Below are positions 9,980 through 20,589 of a stretch of DNA of 64,000 nucleotides, piece after piece (position 1 is the stretch's first letter; each line of letters begins with the position of its first letter). A program made the position numbers and the translations under genes. Source of the stretch: Cenococcum geophilum 1.58 (Eukaryota; Ascomycota; Dothideomycetes; Gloniales; Gloniaceae). Under the pieces are notes generated by a model. The model made no database searches and was not told where the DNA came from. It worked only from the letters and a program-made list of their open reading frames with translations. Location: the NCBI GenBank assembly GCA_001692895.1, contig KV748279.1, positions 225,743 through 289,742 of the forward strand, in the 5' to 3' direction.

Positions 9980-11690
9980 CCCTAAGATCTCGCTTAAGAG
10001 TGTCTTTAGTGTTATAGCTTAGGTCTATTATTAGTGCTATAATTTTAGAAGCGTTAGGGGAGGTACGGTAGGAAAGACGTCTTAATTACGCGCCAAGACC
10101 AATATATAGGATTATGTAGACAGGTAACTATATTATTTAGTTATATATAAAACAATCGGTTAAATATCTTACAAGAAATAAATAAGCGTATTAGCGAACG
10201 CTTCTCTACCCGCTACACCACCTAGACTTATAAGCCTTCTCCTATCTATTTTACGTCTCCTCCGTCTTAATAAGCTCAATTTAGCACCTAGATTTGTTAA
10301 TACTTTTTATATATATATATATAAAAATTTTTTTATCTCCATTATATTATACTACGTATAATACTGCGTATGTAGCCTCTAGGCTATAGCGCTATAGTTC
10401 TATATATATAAATCCCTTCTAGGCAGCTTAACATATACTAGTAACTATATTTATTAATACTTTAAGACGCCTAGTCAGCCCTTAACTGGTAGAGCCTAGT
10501 TAGTATAATTAGAGGTTCTAACCTCCACTAAAATACTTAATATCCCTAATAAGGGCCAGAATATTATTAGTAAAAACAGAGATATTCCACTATAAGTTAA
10601 TAAGATCTTAGGTCTATCTAGCTTAACAAAAAAGTATCTAAGCTCTTAGTACAATCTTTTAAGAGAAGACACGATTAAACCGTTAAGAGAGGCAGTAGGT
10701 TAAATTAGAGTAGACCCTTTTAGTTTACTAGAATCTAGATATAGTAATAGAATTAGTATATATAAACAGGTAAGCATGCTACAATTCTAAAGTAGTTATC
10801 CCCTAACATCTACAAGGCCTATATTAGCTTAGTAATATTTTTACCTTAAGGGCTAGTAATCCGCGTGGCGTTCTTACTTAGGAGAGTAGGGAAAATAATC
10901 CGTTAGGATTAGTCGAAAAGACTAGTCACCAGGTCTTTAATTGCTTTAACTCCCAAGACTAACATTTTTTAAACGAAATATATACTTGCAATAGCGGCGG
11001 CGAGACTATTAGCCGTATTAGAATAAAATCCTCTAGAGGTTAACTTATTCTTTAAGACCTAAAGAGATTAAGATTAACTTATCCGTATTATAGACGATGG
11101 TTAAGAAACAAACTAGATTTTACAAAGTTAGTCGCTATACTATATTGGCATTATAAAAGCTAATAAGAGAGCCGTAAGTGTGCAATATTTTCTAAATAAG
11201 AAGATATCTAACTATTAATAGATTCCCGTTATTAGAACACCTTATTTAAGTTTAATAGAATATTAAAGCACTATAATACGTTATAAATAAGCCTTATACG
11301 GATCTTAGCTTAATTATAGCTATTAAGGATACTTCCTTATTTAAGAATGTTTATATTCTTAAAGACTGGCCAAATATAACTACTATGGGGCTTAAAGCTA
11401 CTGCGCTAAAACGAGTTCTTATAAAGCGTTTTATAATAATTTAAGGACCTCCAGGCACTAGAAAAACGTGGCTTTAAAGGCATTACTTAGCAATATAACA
11501 ATAGGAGATCCCCCTATTATTATCACATATTATACAAACTATACGCTAGACCAGTTATCTAGGTATATTACTTAAAGTAACCGTCTTAATACTATCGCTT
11601 ATACGGATAGACGATATTACACTACATTAGGCGCCAAGGCCATAGGGGTAGAAAGAAGAGGAAGCGTTAGGGCTCCCTCTTTTTATATCT
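9980..11690 (+). pseudogene. NFX1-type (ZNFX1/Upf1-like SF1) RNA helicase relic
   Basis: The + strand can be followed from about 10000 to 11690. Recognisable blocks include the region before the helicase core (VAIVAARLLAVLEQNPPEVN-like, about 10980-11040), then GPPGTxKT (Walker A, about 11448) and DPPIIITYYTNYTLDQL (about 11509, the family's THxALDQLL block). Known: these SF1 helicases act in RNA surveillance or small-RNA pathways and are multi-copy in many ascomycetes. There are many RIP stops, a frame change just after Walker A, and a short LINE insertion at 10307-10453. The rest of the helicase core is missing: a minisatellite begins at 11699. The N-terminal limit is uncertain. Confidence 0.75.
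10307..10453 (-). mobile_element. Short LINE 3' tail inserted in the helicase relic
   Basis: About 147 bp flanked by the 10-bp direct repeat TTAATACTTT (10297-10306 and 10454-10463). Reading the - strand, 10450 to 10345 matches the last 110 bp of the LINE at 2886-3388. It is followed by an A/T-rich tail (10310-10338) derived from poly(A). It is a severely 5'-truncated copy of the same family, partly RIPped, unlike the other copy. Confidence 0.82.
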
Positions 11691-11698
11691 TATATTTT

Positions 11699-12010
11699 AT
11701 GTTTTTATATTGTCTTATATTATCCTGCCATTGTCCTACTATTATATTATATTATCCCATATTATCCTACCATTATCCCACCATTATGTTATATTGTCCT
11801 ATCATTGTCCTGCTATTATGTCATATTATCCTGTTATTGTCCTACTATTATATCATATTATCCTATTATTGTCCTACCATTGTGTTATATTGTCTTGCCA
11901 TTATCCTACTATTATACTATATTGTCCTATTATTATCCTGCCATTATATTATATTGTCCTATCATTATCTTATATTATCCTACTATTGTCTCGGTACTAC
12001 TATATACTTT
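11699..12010 (+). repeat. Minisatellite, roughly 33-bp T-rich unit
   Basis: About nine degenerate copies of a unit made of TCCTACTATTATATTATATTA-like blocks (TTATCCT/TTGTCCT alternating with ACCATTATGTT). Because it is low complexity it is open in three frames; these give Leu/Ile/Tyr-rich peptides and are not genes. It abuts the truncated helicase relic. Confidence 0.85.
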
Positions 12011-12059
12011 TGCTATTTACTAAGATTATAGTTATAGGTATTTATCGGCCAGGATCCGG

Positions 12060-12228
12060 GCAGTAACTCTTAACAGTAATTTTATTACCCAAATCTCTTG
12101 CCAAGTTTCATTCTGCTAATATAAAATTAGTAGCTTAAAGCTTATTTTTAGTGTTATAGATCTAGATTTTAGAGCTATAGATCAATTAATTAGCATAGAG
12201 CCGTTATATTATAGTAAAGCTATATCTA
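12060..12228. other. RIP-degraded spacer
   Basis: Nothing recognised between the minisatellite and the SINE-like pair. Confidence 0.3.
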
Positions 12229-12278
12229 AGCAATCTATATCATAATCCTTAGCATAGTGCTACATATAGAAATATTTA

Positions 12279-12390
12279 ATTGTAAGATTTAGGAAGGCGT
12301 TTATATTTTAATTAAATTTATAAGACTATAACTAAGGGCCTTTACGGGCAGTGGTATAGTAAGTTCCACAATTACTTTAATTTAGGATTG
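12279..12390 (+). repeat. SINE-like direct repeat, copy 1
   Basis: About 112 bp matching 12812-12922 in direct orientation: GTAAGATTTAGGAAGG, then an A/T block, then GGCAGTGGTATAGTAAGTTC. The GTGGTATAGT block resembles a tRNA-type A box of an RNA polymerase III promoter. A clear B box was not found. A tRNA-derived SINE is one explanation, a simple local duplication another. Confidence 0.5.
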
Positions 12391-12439
12391 CTTAGTCACT
12401 GTAGGAAAGTCGTAATACTTAGCGTAGTATTAAACTTAA

Positions 12440-12471
12440 GGTGCCTCTGCTACTATAGTGGCAGAGACACC
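12440..12471. repeat. Hairpin between the two SINE-like repeats
   Basis: GGTGCCTCTGC (12440-12450) pairs with GCAGAGACACC (12461-12471) with one mismatch, around a 10-nt loop. It could be the ends of a small palindrome. There is no T-run, so it is not a convincing terminator. Confidence 0.45.
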
Positions 12472-12811
12472 CCAAATTTCTAATAACTAAGATTTTGGAC
12501 TACAGCAGATTAACTACTTACTAAAATATAAAATCTGAAATTAAGTTAATCCTTCTATAAGGCTCCAGATAAGCTTTAAGCTCCTAATTTAAACTAACGC
12601 CAAGACCTTAGTTTAGATTCTATATACGGTATAGCTTACTAATCTAGAAAAGCTTTTAGATTAGAAAGTCGCCAGATTAACTAAACAATTACATTAGAAT
12701 CAGATTTAAGCTTTAGATCGGATATATTCTGGGGCCTTTAAATTTAATCTAAAGTCGCCACTAAACGTTCCCTAAGATTTGATGTAGGGATCTCTCCCTA
12801 AGGATCTGGTT

Positions 12812-12922
12812 TAATCGTAAGGTTTAGGAAGGGGTTATAATTTAGTTAAATTCATAAGATTACATTCTAAAGTCCTTATAGCGTAGTGGTATAGTACGTT
12901 CTACCTCTTACTTTAATTTAGA
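12812..12922 (+). repeat. SINE-like direct repeat, copy 2
   Basis: Second copy, 533 bp downstream, with GCGTAGTGGTATAGTACGTT in the A-box-like position. Both copies end at ACTTTAATTTAG. Confidence 0.5.
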
Positions 12923-13106
12923 GCTAGCCTAATATAATTAAAAATCGGCGTAGAAGAGCCAATATGCTTAATATATAGTGCTGAGATTTCGTTAAATATA
13001 TGACTTTAGGCGTTATAAGACACGTATAAAAATATAAGCTTAATTTAGAGCCTTACTAACGCCTAATTTAATAGGAAATGACCTTCTTTTTTAATATTTT
13101 TAATAC

Positions 13107-13180
13107 GCGACAAGTGGGAATCGAACCCACCACGCCTAGGAGTTAAATTCGCGACGTCTAATTACCCAATCTAGCTAGGA
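13107..13180 (-). pseudogene. tRNA-like sequence with an intact T arm
   Basis: On the - strand, GTGGG-TTCGATT-CCCAC (13130 back to 13114) is a perfect T arm and consensus B box, followed by TTGTCGC as a possible 3' acceptor strand (13113-13107). Upstream, GGGTAATTAGAC could be a D arm. The 5' acceptor strand does not pair with TTGTCGC, and no anticodon loop obeys the usual U33/purine-37 rule. I therefore call it a tRNA pseudogene or the head of a tRNA-derived SINE. The T arm has kept its CpA and TpG sites. Confidence 0.5.
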
Positions 13181-13184
13181 GGCT

Positions 13185-13525
13185 CGGCGGCGATATAATA
13201 GGGCTCAATAACGTGATAAGGCTCAACGGCGATGCAATAAGACTCGGTAACGTAATAAGACTTGACGATGTAATAAGGCTCGGTAACATAATAAGGCTTA
13301 ACGGCGATGTAATGAGACTCGGCAGCGTAATAAGACTTAACAATGCAATAAGGCTCGGTAAAATAATAAGGCTTAACGGCGATGTAATAAGACTTGGTAA
13401 CGTAATAAGACTTAATAATGTAATAAGGCTTGGCAACGTAATAAGGCTCGGCGGTAATATAATAATACTCGGTAATATAATAAAACTTAATAATATAAGA
13501 GTCTTAGCGATATAATAAGGCTTAG
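13185..13525. repeat. 18-bp minisatellite, about 18 copies
   Basis: Degenerate 18-bp units of the type AATAAGGCTCGGTAACGT. Because 18 is a multiple of three, both strands are open for 100 or more codons, giving an IRLGNV-like and an ITLPSL-like hexapeptide repeat. Neither is supported as a gene. The array starts right beside the tRNA-like sequence, whose 5' end may have seeded it. Confidence 0.88.
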
Positions 13526-13529
13526 GGTT

Positions 13530-14385
13530 GGGCAACAAGGGGAAGACTTAAGGTTACTTAGTTACTCTAATGCCTAACAGCAAAATCCAACAGTATAGTA
13601 CTGCTATTAAGGTGTTCTAATACGGGTAGGCTATATAAAGGTTTCGTCCGTAATATATCTAATATATCCTAAAAGTCTGCCTTTTGCTTATCTAAGGCTA
13701 AGTTTCTAGCCTATAATAAATTAATTGTTATAGTCGGTAAGAGCACGACAAATAACAGCATGTTTTGCCCTATTATTCTTAGAACCGTTAAACACGAAGT
13801 AGTAAGTAGCCCATTAACCTATATCTATTAGTGCTAGCTAATAAAGTGCGTTTAAAACGTACCAATATCAATAATAGCCCTTTTATTTTGCAGTATAATA
13901 GGCTTAGTAGCAACGGGGTTTCAGTCCTTATTATTAAGCATATTTGTCTAACGGAGCTAGGTTTACTAATTATTCCAGTTAGCATTATATTATAGGTTAA
14001 TTTAATATCTTGCACCTATAGAAAAAGTTAAAAGGCAGATTAAATAGAATAATTAGGGTACGCTTTTCTTTAACATTAGGGATTTTATATAGACATTACA
14101 CAGCATGCAGGTAGAAGCTGGTAGTTGTTAGTAGTAAAAAGTTTTTATACGGGATAGTAAGATCTCAAAAACCACCACTAACGGGAGGATCCTCTTACAT
14201 ATTAATTAGGCTTTTAGAATAACAAAGATAGTAAATATACATAATCTATTAGTAGAGAGGATATACCTTAATAGGAACTGTTTATATATATAGGAACGAG
14301 AGTTAGTGGGCTAGATTACTTAATAGGTATTAAAGTAGTTAGTAGCTAGAGTAATATTAATCTAGACTAAATTTAAACTTTCTAG
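13530..14385. other. RIP-degraded sequence, weak coding sense on the + strand
   Basis: From about 13800 to 14010 one + frame is nearly open (LANKVRLKRTNINNSPFILQ-like), and the - strand is open over the same stretch. No family recognised. The remainder shows nothing. Confidence 0.3.
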
Positions 14386-14389
14386 AATA

Positions 14390-15203
14390 GGCCACCTCGT
14401 GCACGGTCCCACCTTATATTACCCCACCAAAATACTTATACTTAAGAACTACTATAGTTATTTATATAAAAAATTTAATATAGCTTATTAAATAGTAATT
14501 TAGGCTTTTTATAAAATAAAAATTCTTTATTTTAAAGTTATTTTATATATAGTTTTATTTTATATTTTATATTAAAATATAGTTTTAAAATACTTATAGT
14601 GTTACGGCGCTAGTNGAAACTAGTANATATTNGTAAATTNTAGCNGANAATCNNAGACAGTTTTATATAGTTTTAGACAGTTTTAGACATTTGCTATTAT
14701 ATAACTAGAGGATTATATATAACGTTAAGTNGCGCCACCCTCTCCTTTCCTTTCTCTAGCTTTAGATNCTTNTTTATAAACTACCAATTATATAGGCTTA
14801 CGNGTCCCTCTTTNTNTNCTTATNCCTTAATTAACTAAGTCGCTAACATATAGCTTAATAATTATAATAGCTATTTATATAAAAACCAATATAGCTTACT
14901 AATTAATAAGTTAAACTCTTTATAAAATATTTTATAGTATTTTATTTTAATTATATTAAAAGTTTAATATATTAATTAGTAAGCCATATTTAAATTTTTA
15001 TATAAATAGCTATTATAGTTATTAAGCTATAAGTATTTTAAAACTATATATAAAATAGCTTTAAAATTTTAAATTTTTATTTTATAAAAAGCTTAAATTA
15101 CTATTTAATAAGCCATATTTAAAATTTTATATAAATAACTATAGTAGTTCTTAAGTTATAAGTATTTTAGTGGGGTAATATTGGTACTATATATAAGGTG
15201 GCC
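14390..15203. mobile_element. Foldback/MITE element with long inverted arms and TA duplication
   Basis: Begins GGCCACC at 14390 and ends GGTGGCC at 15203, with TA on both sides (14388-14389 and 15204-15205). The arms are inverted repeats over about 210 bp, and the centre (14849-15031) is itself a hairpin, so the original element was nearly a complete palindrome of about 560 bp. No coding capacity. The TA duplication fits a non-autonomous Tc1/mariner-class element (inference). A solo-LTR-like insertion (14600-14848) sits in the left arm. Confidence 0.8.
14600..14848. mobile_element. Probable solo LTR inside the foldback element
   Basis: 249 bp beginning TGTTA and ending TAACA, flanked by the 5-bp duplication TATAG (14595-14599 and 14849-14853). 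Removing it restores the palindrome of the host element. It contains a TATATAA-type stretch and a CT-rich tract. It carries nearly all the ambiguous bases of the window. Family unknown; it is younger than the foldback element. Confidence 0.65.
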
Positions 15204-15205
15204 TA

Positions 15206-15529
15206 TACTTCTATACGGTGGTTAACACTAAGATAATATATCACAAAATATTAAACAGTTGTATATTGTCTACATATATATACATTATACTAAAACACAC
15301 TCTTATTATAGGGGATCGCTACTCTAACTACACTAGCTATGCTATTTCCATTACATTATTATTAGCCTACTAAGTAGGTTGGGTTTTAAACACCTCGTGG
15401 AACTTATTAATTATTATCCTTTTAGTTATTTTGTTATGTAGGAAACTGTATTAGGAAATAGAGGCTTCCTTTACAGGCAAGGCGCCCTCGCTTATTAACC
15501 CTAGCTAAGCCAAGACTGCCCCTTAACCT
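15206..15529. other. RIP-degraded spacer
   Basis: Nothing recognised between the foldback element and the pyrimidine-rich leader downstream. Confidence 0.3.
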
Positions 15530-15945
15530 TAACCATAAAAGGCCATTTCTCTTACTACTTTTCCTCTTATTCTCTATCTTTCCTTTCTCCTAATGCTGCG
15601 CCTCCTCCTCTTCTTACTGCTAGTCCCTGGCATAGTTATATTAAGGCATTTCTGCCGTCCCTTTAGCGCTAATGCGTATATAAGTCTAGCCCGCTTATTG
15701 CTTTATTCCCCTATATCTTAAACTAATAATTAATATAATTAACTGCGGCCTTTCTAATGGGTGAGTTTCTATTCTACGGTAATATATAGATGGTCTTAGC
15801 CTCCTCTCCTAATTCCTGCCTCTGGAGTTAATGGCTTTAATTTTTATTAAGCTCTTTTAGCCCCGCCTCTGTCCGCTAAGCGCGTCTATATCCTTATAAT
15901 TCTATTCTCTCTCTTATATACACCCTCTCTCCTTTCGCCTTCTAG
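15530..15945 (+). promoter_or_regulatory. Pyrimidine-rich former promoter/leader
   Basis: Long C/T-rich blocks (15545-15605 and 15890-15940) and a TATATA stretch lie directly before the ATG at 15946. This is the usual layout upstream of filamentous-fungal genes. Confidence 0.4.
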
Positions 15946-17160
15946 ATGGCGCTAGTCCGCAACTATCCCATAAGAAGGGGGTTAGGGGAATTCCGCAGTT
16001 ACTAGCCGCGTTAGCACTATTATCTTATTTAACTCTGCCGCATATCTCCTTCTAAGGTAGGAAGAGATAGGCGTGCCGTATCCGCCCCCTTAAGGGCTTA
16101 AGCGAGCTTATGTCGCACTCGTTTTAGCTAACCTATATGCTATTTTCTTACCTAGGATATACTGTTAGTTAGACAACCCGCTTTAGCGTTTACTAATAGC
16201 TAAAGCCACCTATATTATAGCTAGTATGCCTACTAGGCTACCCAGTAGAAAAGCAACTAGACGTTGCCGATTTAAGCGACCACCCTATATAGGGCTATGT
16301 TAGGCATTATTTAAACAAACATTATATGGAGTGTCGCTTAGGTGGCCATGTATGCCTGCCTAATAGTATAGTTGCATTACCACGGATGTTTTAAAGATAC
16401 TGTTTAATCTGCTAGTTTAGGGCTAAGGGGCTATTAGCTCTGCCTAACTGCTTAGTAGTAGAGCGGTAAAAGATTAATAATCCGGCCTTCTAAGCTATAG
16501 GGCTATAGTAGGAACCACCCGGATTAAAATTAAAAGGTTATAGCTTTTAGGCATATAATAGATCTGCGGCACTGCGGTATAACTGCGAAGGAATCTCTAA
16601 TACTAGCCAGCTATATTAGGAGGGCGAGCATTATGCAGCACCTTATGCAGTACCCTATATAGTCCTTTACCTAGCATATTTATATATCTATATACGATCA
16701 CCGTGTGAGTAGTAGGCATATCTGTTACTAGGCGGTTAGTATTAGAGAACCCCGCCCGCTACTAATAATAATACTACCTCCTTCCGTTATAAATAGCTCG
16801 CAATACGCATATATAAGCGGGGCTTTATACCCTATTAATATAAGCGGCGTAGAAGATTAGCCGGATTAGTATTATCGGGAAGTAAATAGATATATTAGTA
16901 CTGCCCTTTACTAAGGAATAAAGGTAGAAAACTTAAGCTACTAACCTCCTAATAAGGGGCTAGATGTAATAGCTATGTTAGAGCTAAATATGCTAGCTTA
17001 GATGGGCGGATACGGTTTAATCGTAATTTGCTAAGGGTATTAATTAGGTGCTAGGAATTTAAGCCCTTATAAACCTTTATACCCTATAAACGGCAATTAA
17101 CCCTAGTCTATGCCGGAGGCGTATATATTAAATGCTTTAATTTAATAAGAAACCTAGGCA
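15946..17160 (+). pseudogene. Unidentified gene relic, about 400 codons
   Basis: From ATG 15946 (MALVRNYPIRRG) the + strand stays in sense to about 17160. The interruptions are nearly all TAA/TAG where CAA/CAG/TGG would fit, with some shifts of frame. The composition is rich in Gln, Ile, Tyr and Ser. I do not recognise the family, and an antisense reading of another gene is possible. A convincing leader upstream supports the + strand. Confidence 0.4.
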
Positions 17161-17289
17161 AGGGGTAAAGGGCAAGGGGCGATAGGCGAGTGCTAGTGGC
17201 GAAGGGAGGACTAACGTGCACTTAAAAAGACCTTTAATTCCCCCTTAAAGCTTTTAAAAGCTATAAAACAATAGTAACTCTAATAATAA

Positions 17290-19260
17290 TAATGTTAGCA
17301 CTACCTTAGTCTTTATTTCGTATTTCTTCTAAAATTTCGCTTAATAAGAATAATTTCTATACTAGTCCCCCTAGAAAATTAACAGCTTTATCTTAGCACT
17401 ATATAATTACGGCCCCTAAGAAAAGCGCGAGCAGTAAGCCTAAAAGGAGGAGTAGGGGAGTACCTCTTTTCCCCCTAAAAAGTTAAGAAGTATTATAAGC
17501 TTAGGTACTTAACGGCATGTTATTCCACCTAGGGCCTTAATTTAGATATTCCGTCTAATAAAGCGCCTATAGACCCTATATATAATTATAAGAAAGCTAA
17601 TAATAAGTATTATAAGGATAATAAGGATAATGAGGACAATAAAGAAGATTTCTATAGGGATGGAAATGACAGTTAAGTCTCTAGAAGAAGTAATTAAGGT
17701 AATTATCCCAGTAATTACCCTACCACTCTCCCTTTTTCCCTAGCAGTTCTAAATATATAGTTTTAACAACTAGTAGCAAATTTAATAGTTATTAAAGATA
17801 ATATAGCCAATCTAGACTTAGAAACTAAGGGTAATAAAGCTAGTAACGCTAATAATAAAGCTGACAAAGCCAATAATCAACTAATATCTTATAGATTAGG
17901 TATACGCTTCCCCTTTTAATTTATAATGGCTTATTTAATAATTAGTAGATAACGGGAATAACGGTAGTAGTAAGGGCGATAAAGATAATAAAGAGCTACC
18001 TTTGTTAGAAGCGCTAGAAGAGGAGGTATATGCACCTACGTATAATTATACCACACCCTTAACGCTAGACGGCAATTAAACGGATAATTTAGCTAAGGGG
18101 CGTCGCATCGGAACTGCTCCATAGTTTAGGTAGAAGCTTAGGATATTAATAGCTGCTAGTTAAGAGTCTTTAGGAGCTAAGAAGTTAAAGAAGCGGAGGT
18201 CCGATTAGCTTAATTAGCTAGGTAGCATTAATTATATCTTTAATACTTCCGTTAATAAGAGTAGCGAGAGCGTATAACCTAGGAAGTAATAAAGGTTACC
18301 TACTTCCTAGAGGACCACGCCTTCTAGCTCTCCTACCCTTAGCCTTAATAACTATAACGGTATTAAGGAGTAAGCGGTCTCTACTACGCGGCCCACTAGC
18401 CCCTCCCCCCGGCACTATATATCTCCTTATAATACTAGACCACCAGAATATAGGACTAATAATAGTTGTAATTATATTTTAGACGATTTTGTAAACGGCT
18501 TAACTAAAGAAAGTAATAATAAGGACGGTAAGAACGTTACGGACGAAGGTAAGGCCGGGAATTATGGCAACGGAAGTAATAATAGTAATAATACGGATAA
18601 TAATAACTCTAGGGACGGTAATAGTAGTAGTAGTGATAAGGATAATAAGGCCCGCGGGTATATAGGGCGACGAGGATTACTAACCCCTATTACTAGTTAA
18701 TTAAAGGTAAAGTATGCTATAAAGCATTATTTCTAGCGGTCTTACTATTCCCCTTTAATTTTATCCACGTATGTATCCGACTAAAGCACTACGCTTACTA
18801 GCAATTATTGTAAGCGGGTTACATCCCCTATATATAATCGCCTCCGTACCCAAAAACTGCTGCTAAGTGCTACCTCTAGCTTTAACTCTAATAAAGTAAT
18901 ACTGGGAGCCGCCTTAAATGCTAATTTAGAAGAAATTTTAATTTAAGCAGCTTTTAGGCGCTAGAAAGACGGGTTATATACACTAAATATCCTTCCTTAA
19001 TAATTCCCTTTACCTTTTAACCTAGTTAAGCAGCCCTAGAAGCTAAAGCCCTAAGGGCTAAAGTCTAGAATAAAATTCACTAAAGAGGAAGACGCGTTAC
19101 TTACTAACCTAAAAGGGAAATAAAATCTTCTATGGGACTAGATTAAAGATAGCTTTCTAATAAGAAGTCTTAGATTACTATAGGGGCATTACTGTTTAAA
19201 ATTAAAGGCTTAGCCTGTTATATAGAAGAAATGGGGGCGGCCTACTAGGCGGAAGAATCG
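17290..19260 (+). pseudogene. Relic of a Myb/SANT-domain protein
   Basis: Coherent + strand reading of about 600 codons. Order: a Lys/Ser-rich N-terminus (about 17410-17460), a helical part (17720-17900), a low-complexity Asn/Asp/Gly/Ser region (18480-18650), and a C-terminal SANT/Myb-like repeat at about 19070-19250. The SANT segment reads FTKEEDALLxNLKGK, WDQIKDSFPNRSL, then HYCLKLKA and KKWGRPTRRKNR. Known: fungal proteins with this type of Myb domain bind DNA and occur in expanded accessory families. RIP stops are frequent and at least one frame change is present. Being a host-type gene inside the 52.6 kb insert, it would be cargo (inference). Confidence 0.7.
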
Positions 19261-20580
19261 GTAGTAATAGTGCTGTTCTTTTTGGCCTGAAGTTTTATTT
19301 CTAGCTTTAGGTTTTACTTCTAGCTTATTCTATTTATAGCGCATTTCCTATAACGTCCTATAATTTCCAATTTAAGAAAGTTAAGCCCTTATAAACTATA
19401 TAGAGCGCTAGTAGGCAGAGGGATTTAGGTATATATGCTAATAAAGTGTTATAAGTGTTTATAAGTAATTTAACTAGATATCTGCTGGCTATACTATATA
19501 TAATCGTGATATCGCCTAAAGCTGTAAGCTTAATTTAAATAATGCGAAATTTTAAAGAACAACCTACTTCGCCCATAACTTTAGTCCATTTATTTAGAAT
19601 CCATAAATTATAGGATTATGCTGTATTATCCGATTAAGTATATTTAGTATAACCTTTAGTACTATTAATAGGTTAAGAGATTAAGTATAGATATCGGGTC
19701 TATAAATAAGAATAGGCTATAGTTTATGCAATCCTTTAAAGCATTATATAATAAAAAGGGTAAGGTGTCCGCGTTAACTCGCATCAGCTATATATTAGCG
19801 TGTTTATCTATATAGCTTCCTTTACCGGCTATATAATTTTCGCGGTTAGGTAGTAGACCCTTACGTTATATATACGTGATAATACCAACTAAAGCTTAAG
19901 GCTAAGCCCCGTTATAGAGTTGGGTATTAACGCCTAAGACTAGCCTTAGCTATCTTAAATTTATATTCTCTTTTTATGCGCTAGGCGCGTTACTATTTCG
20001 CGCACTGCGTAGGGTATGGCCTATTAAGGATATAACGTTTCTCCTAACTTTAACCTTTAATCTTAACGCTATCCGCTTTATAGCCTACCCCGCTATACTT
20101 GCCACAGATCTAAAGTATTTAACTATTAAGGTAAGACGATCCTACTTTATCTATGTGTATTATATGGCTAGTAATAATATACGCCGTAGTTCTTTAGCGC
20201 GTTCCTTAGACGATATATTTATATTTTCTATTATTCCGATCCTAATATAATCCTTATCTCTCTAAAGTTGGTAGCTCTCTCTATTAGCCCTTGCTTTTAT
20301 CTTTAACCTATAACTATTTAGTTACCATTATTACCTAGGCTTAGATAGCATATATTAAGAGCTCTTTAGGATAATAAACGGCGGGGTTCCTGTTAATAAT
20401 ATCGCAGATAATAATTAGAAACTTAAAAAAAGAGCTTTAGAGCTAGTAGGCAAAATTTAAAATAGTATAAGATATATTTCGCTAAATACTATCTAGTATA
20501 AAGAGCCTATTAAAATAGGTCCGGAAACAACTAGTATATCTCTAGAGTTAGTGGACCTATTAGTTTAAGCGATTTTAGTA
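19261..20580. other. RIP-degraded spacer
   Basis: Stops in all frames; some short coherent reading on the + strand after 20200, but nothing recognisable. A run of eight G at about 20596 looked like a polypurine tract but is not supported as one. Confidence 0.3.
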
Positions 20581-20589
20581 AAAATATAC

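Noticed and set aside
11699-12066. Three overlapping long open frames of Leu/Ile/Tyr-rich peptides
   Set aside because: They are translations of a T-rich minisatellite in all three frames, with no domain.
12440-12471. Transcription terminator
   Set aside because: The hairpin lacks a T-run, and hairpin terminators are not expected for nuclear fungal genes.
13158-13538. Open frames on both strands (hexapeptide repeats)
   Set aside because: An 18-bp repeat lacking stops is open by construction; there is no other coding evidence.
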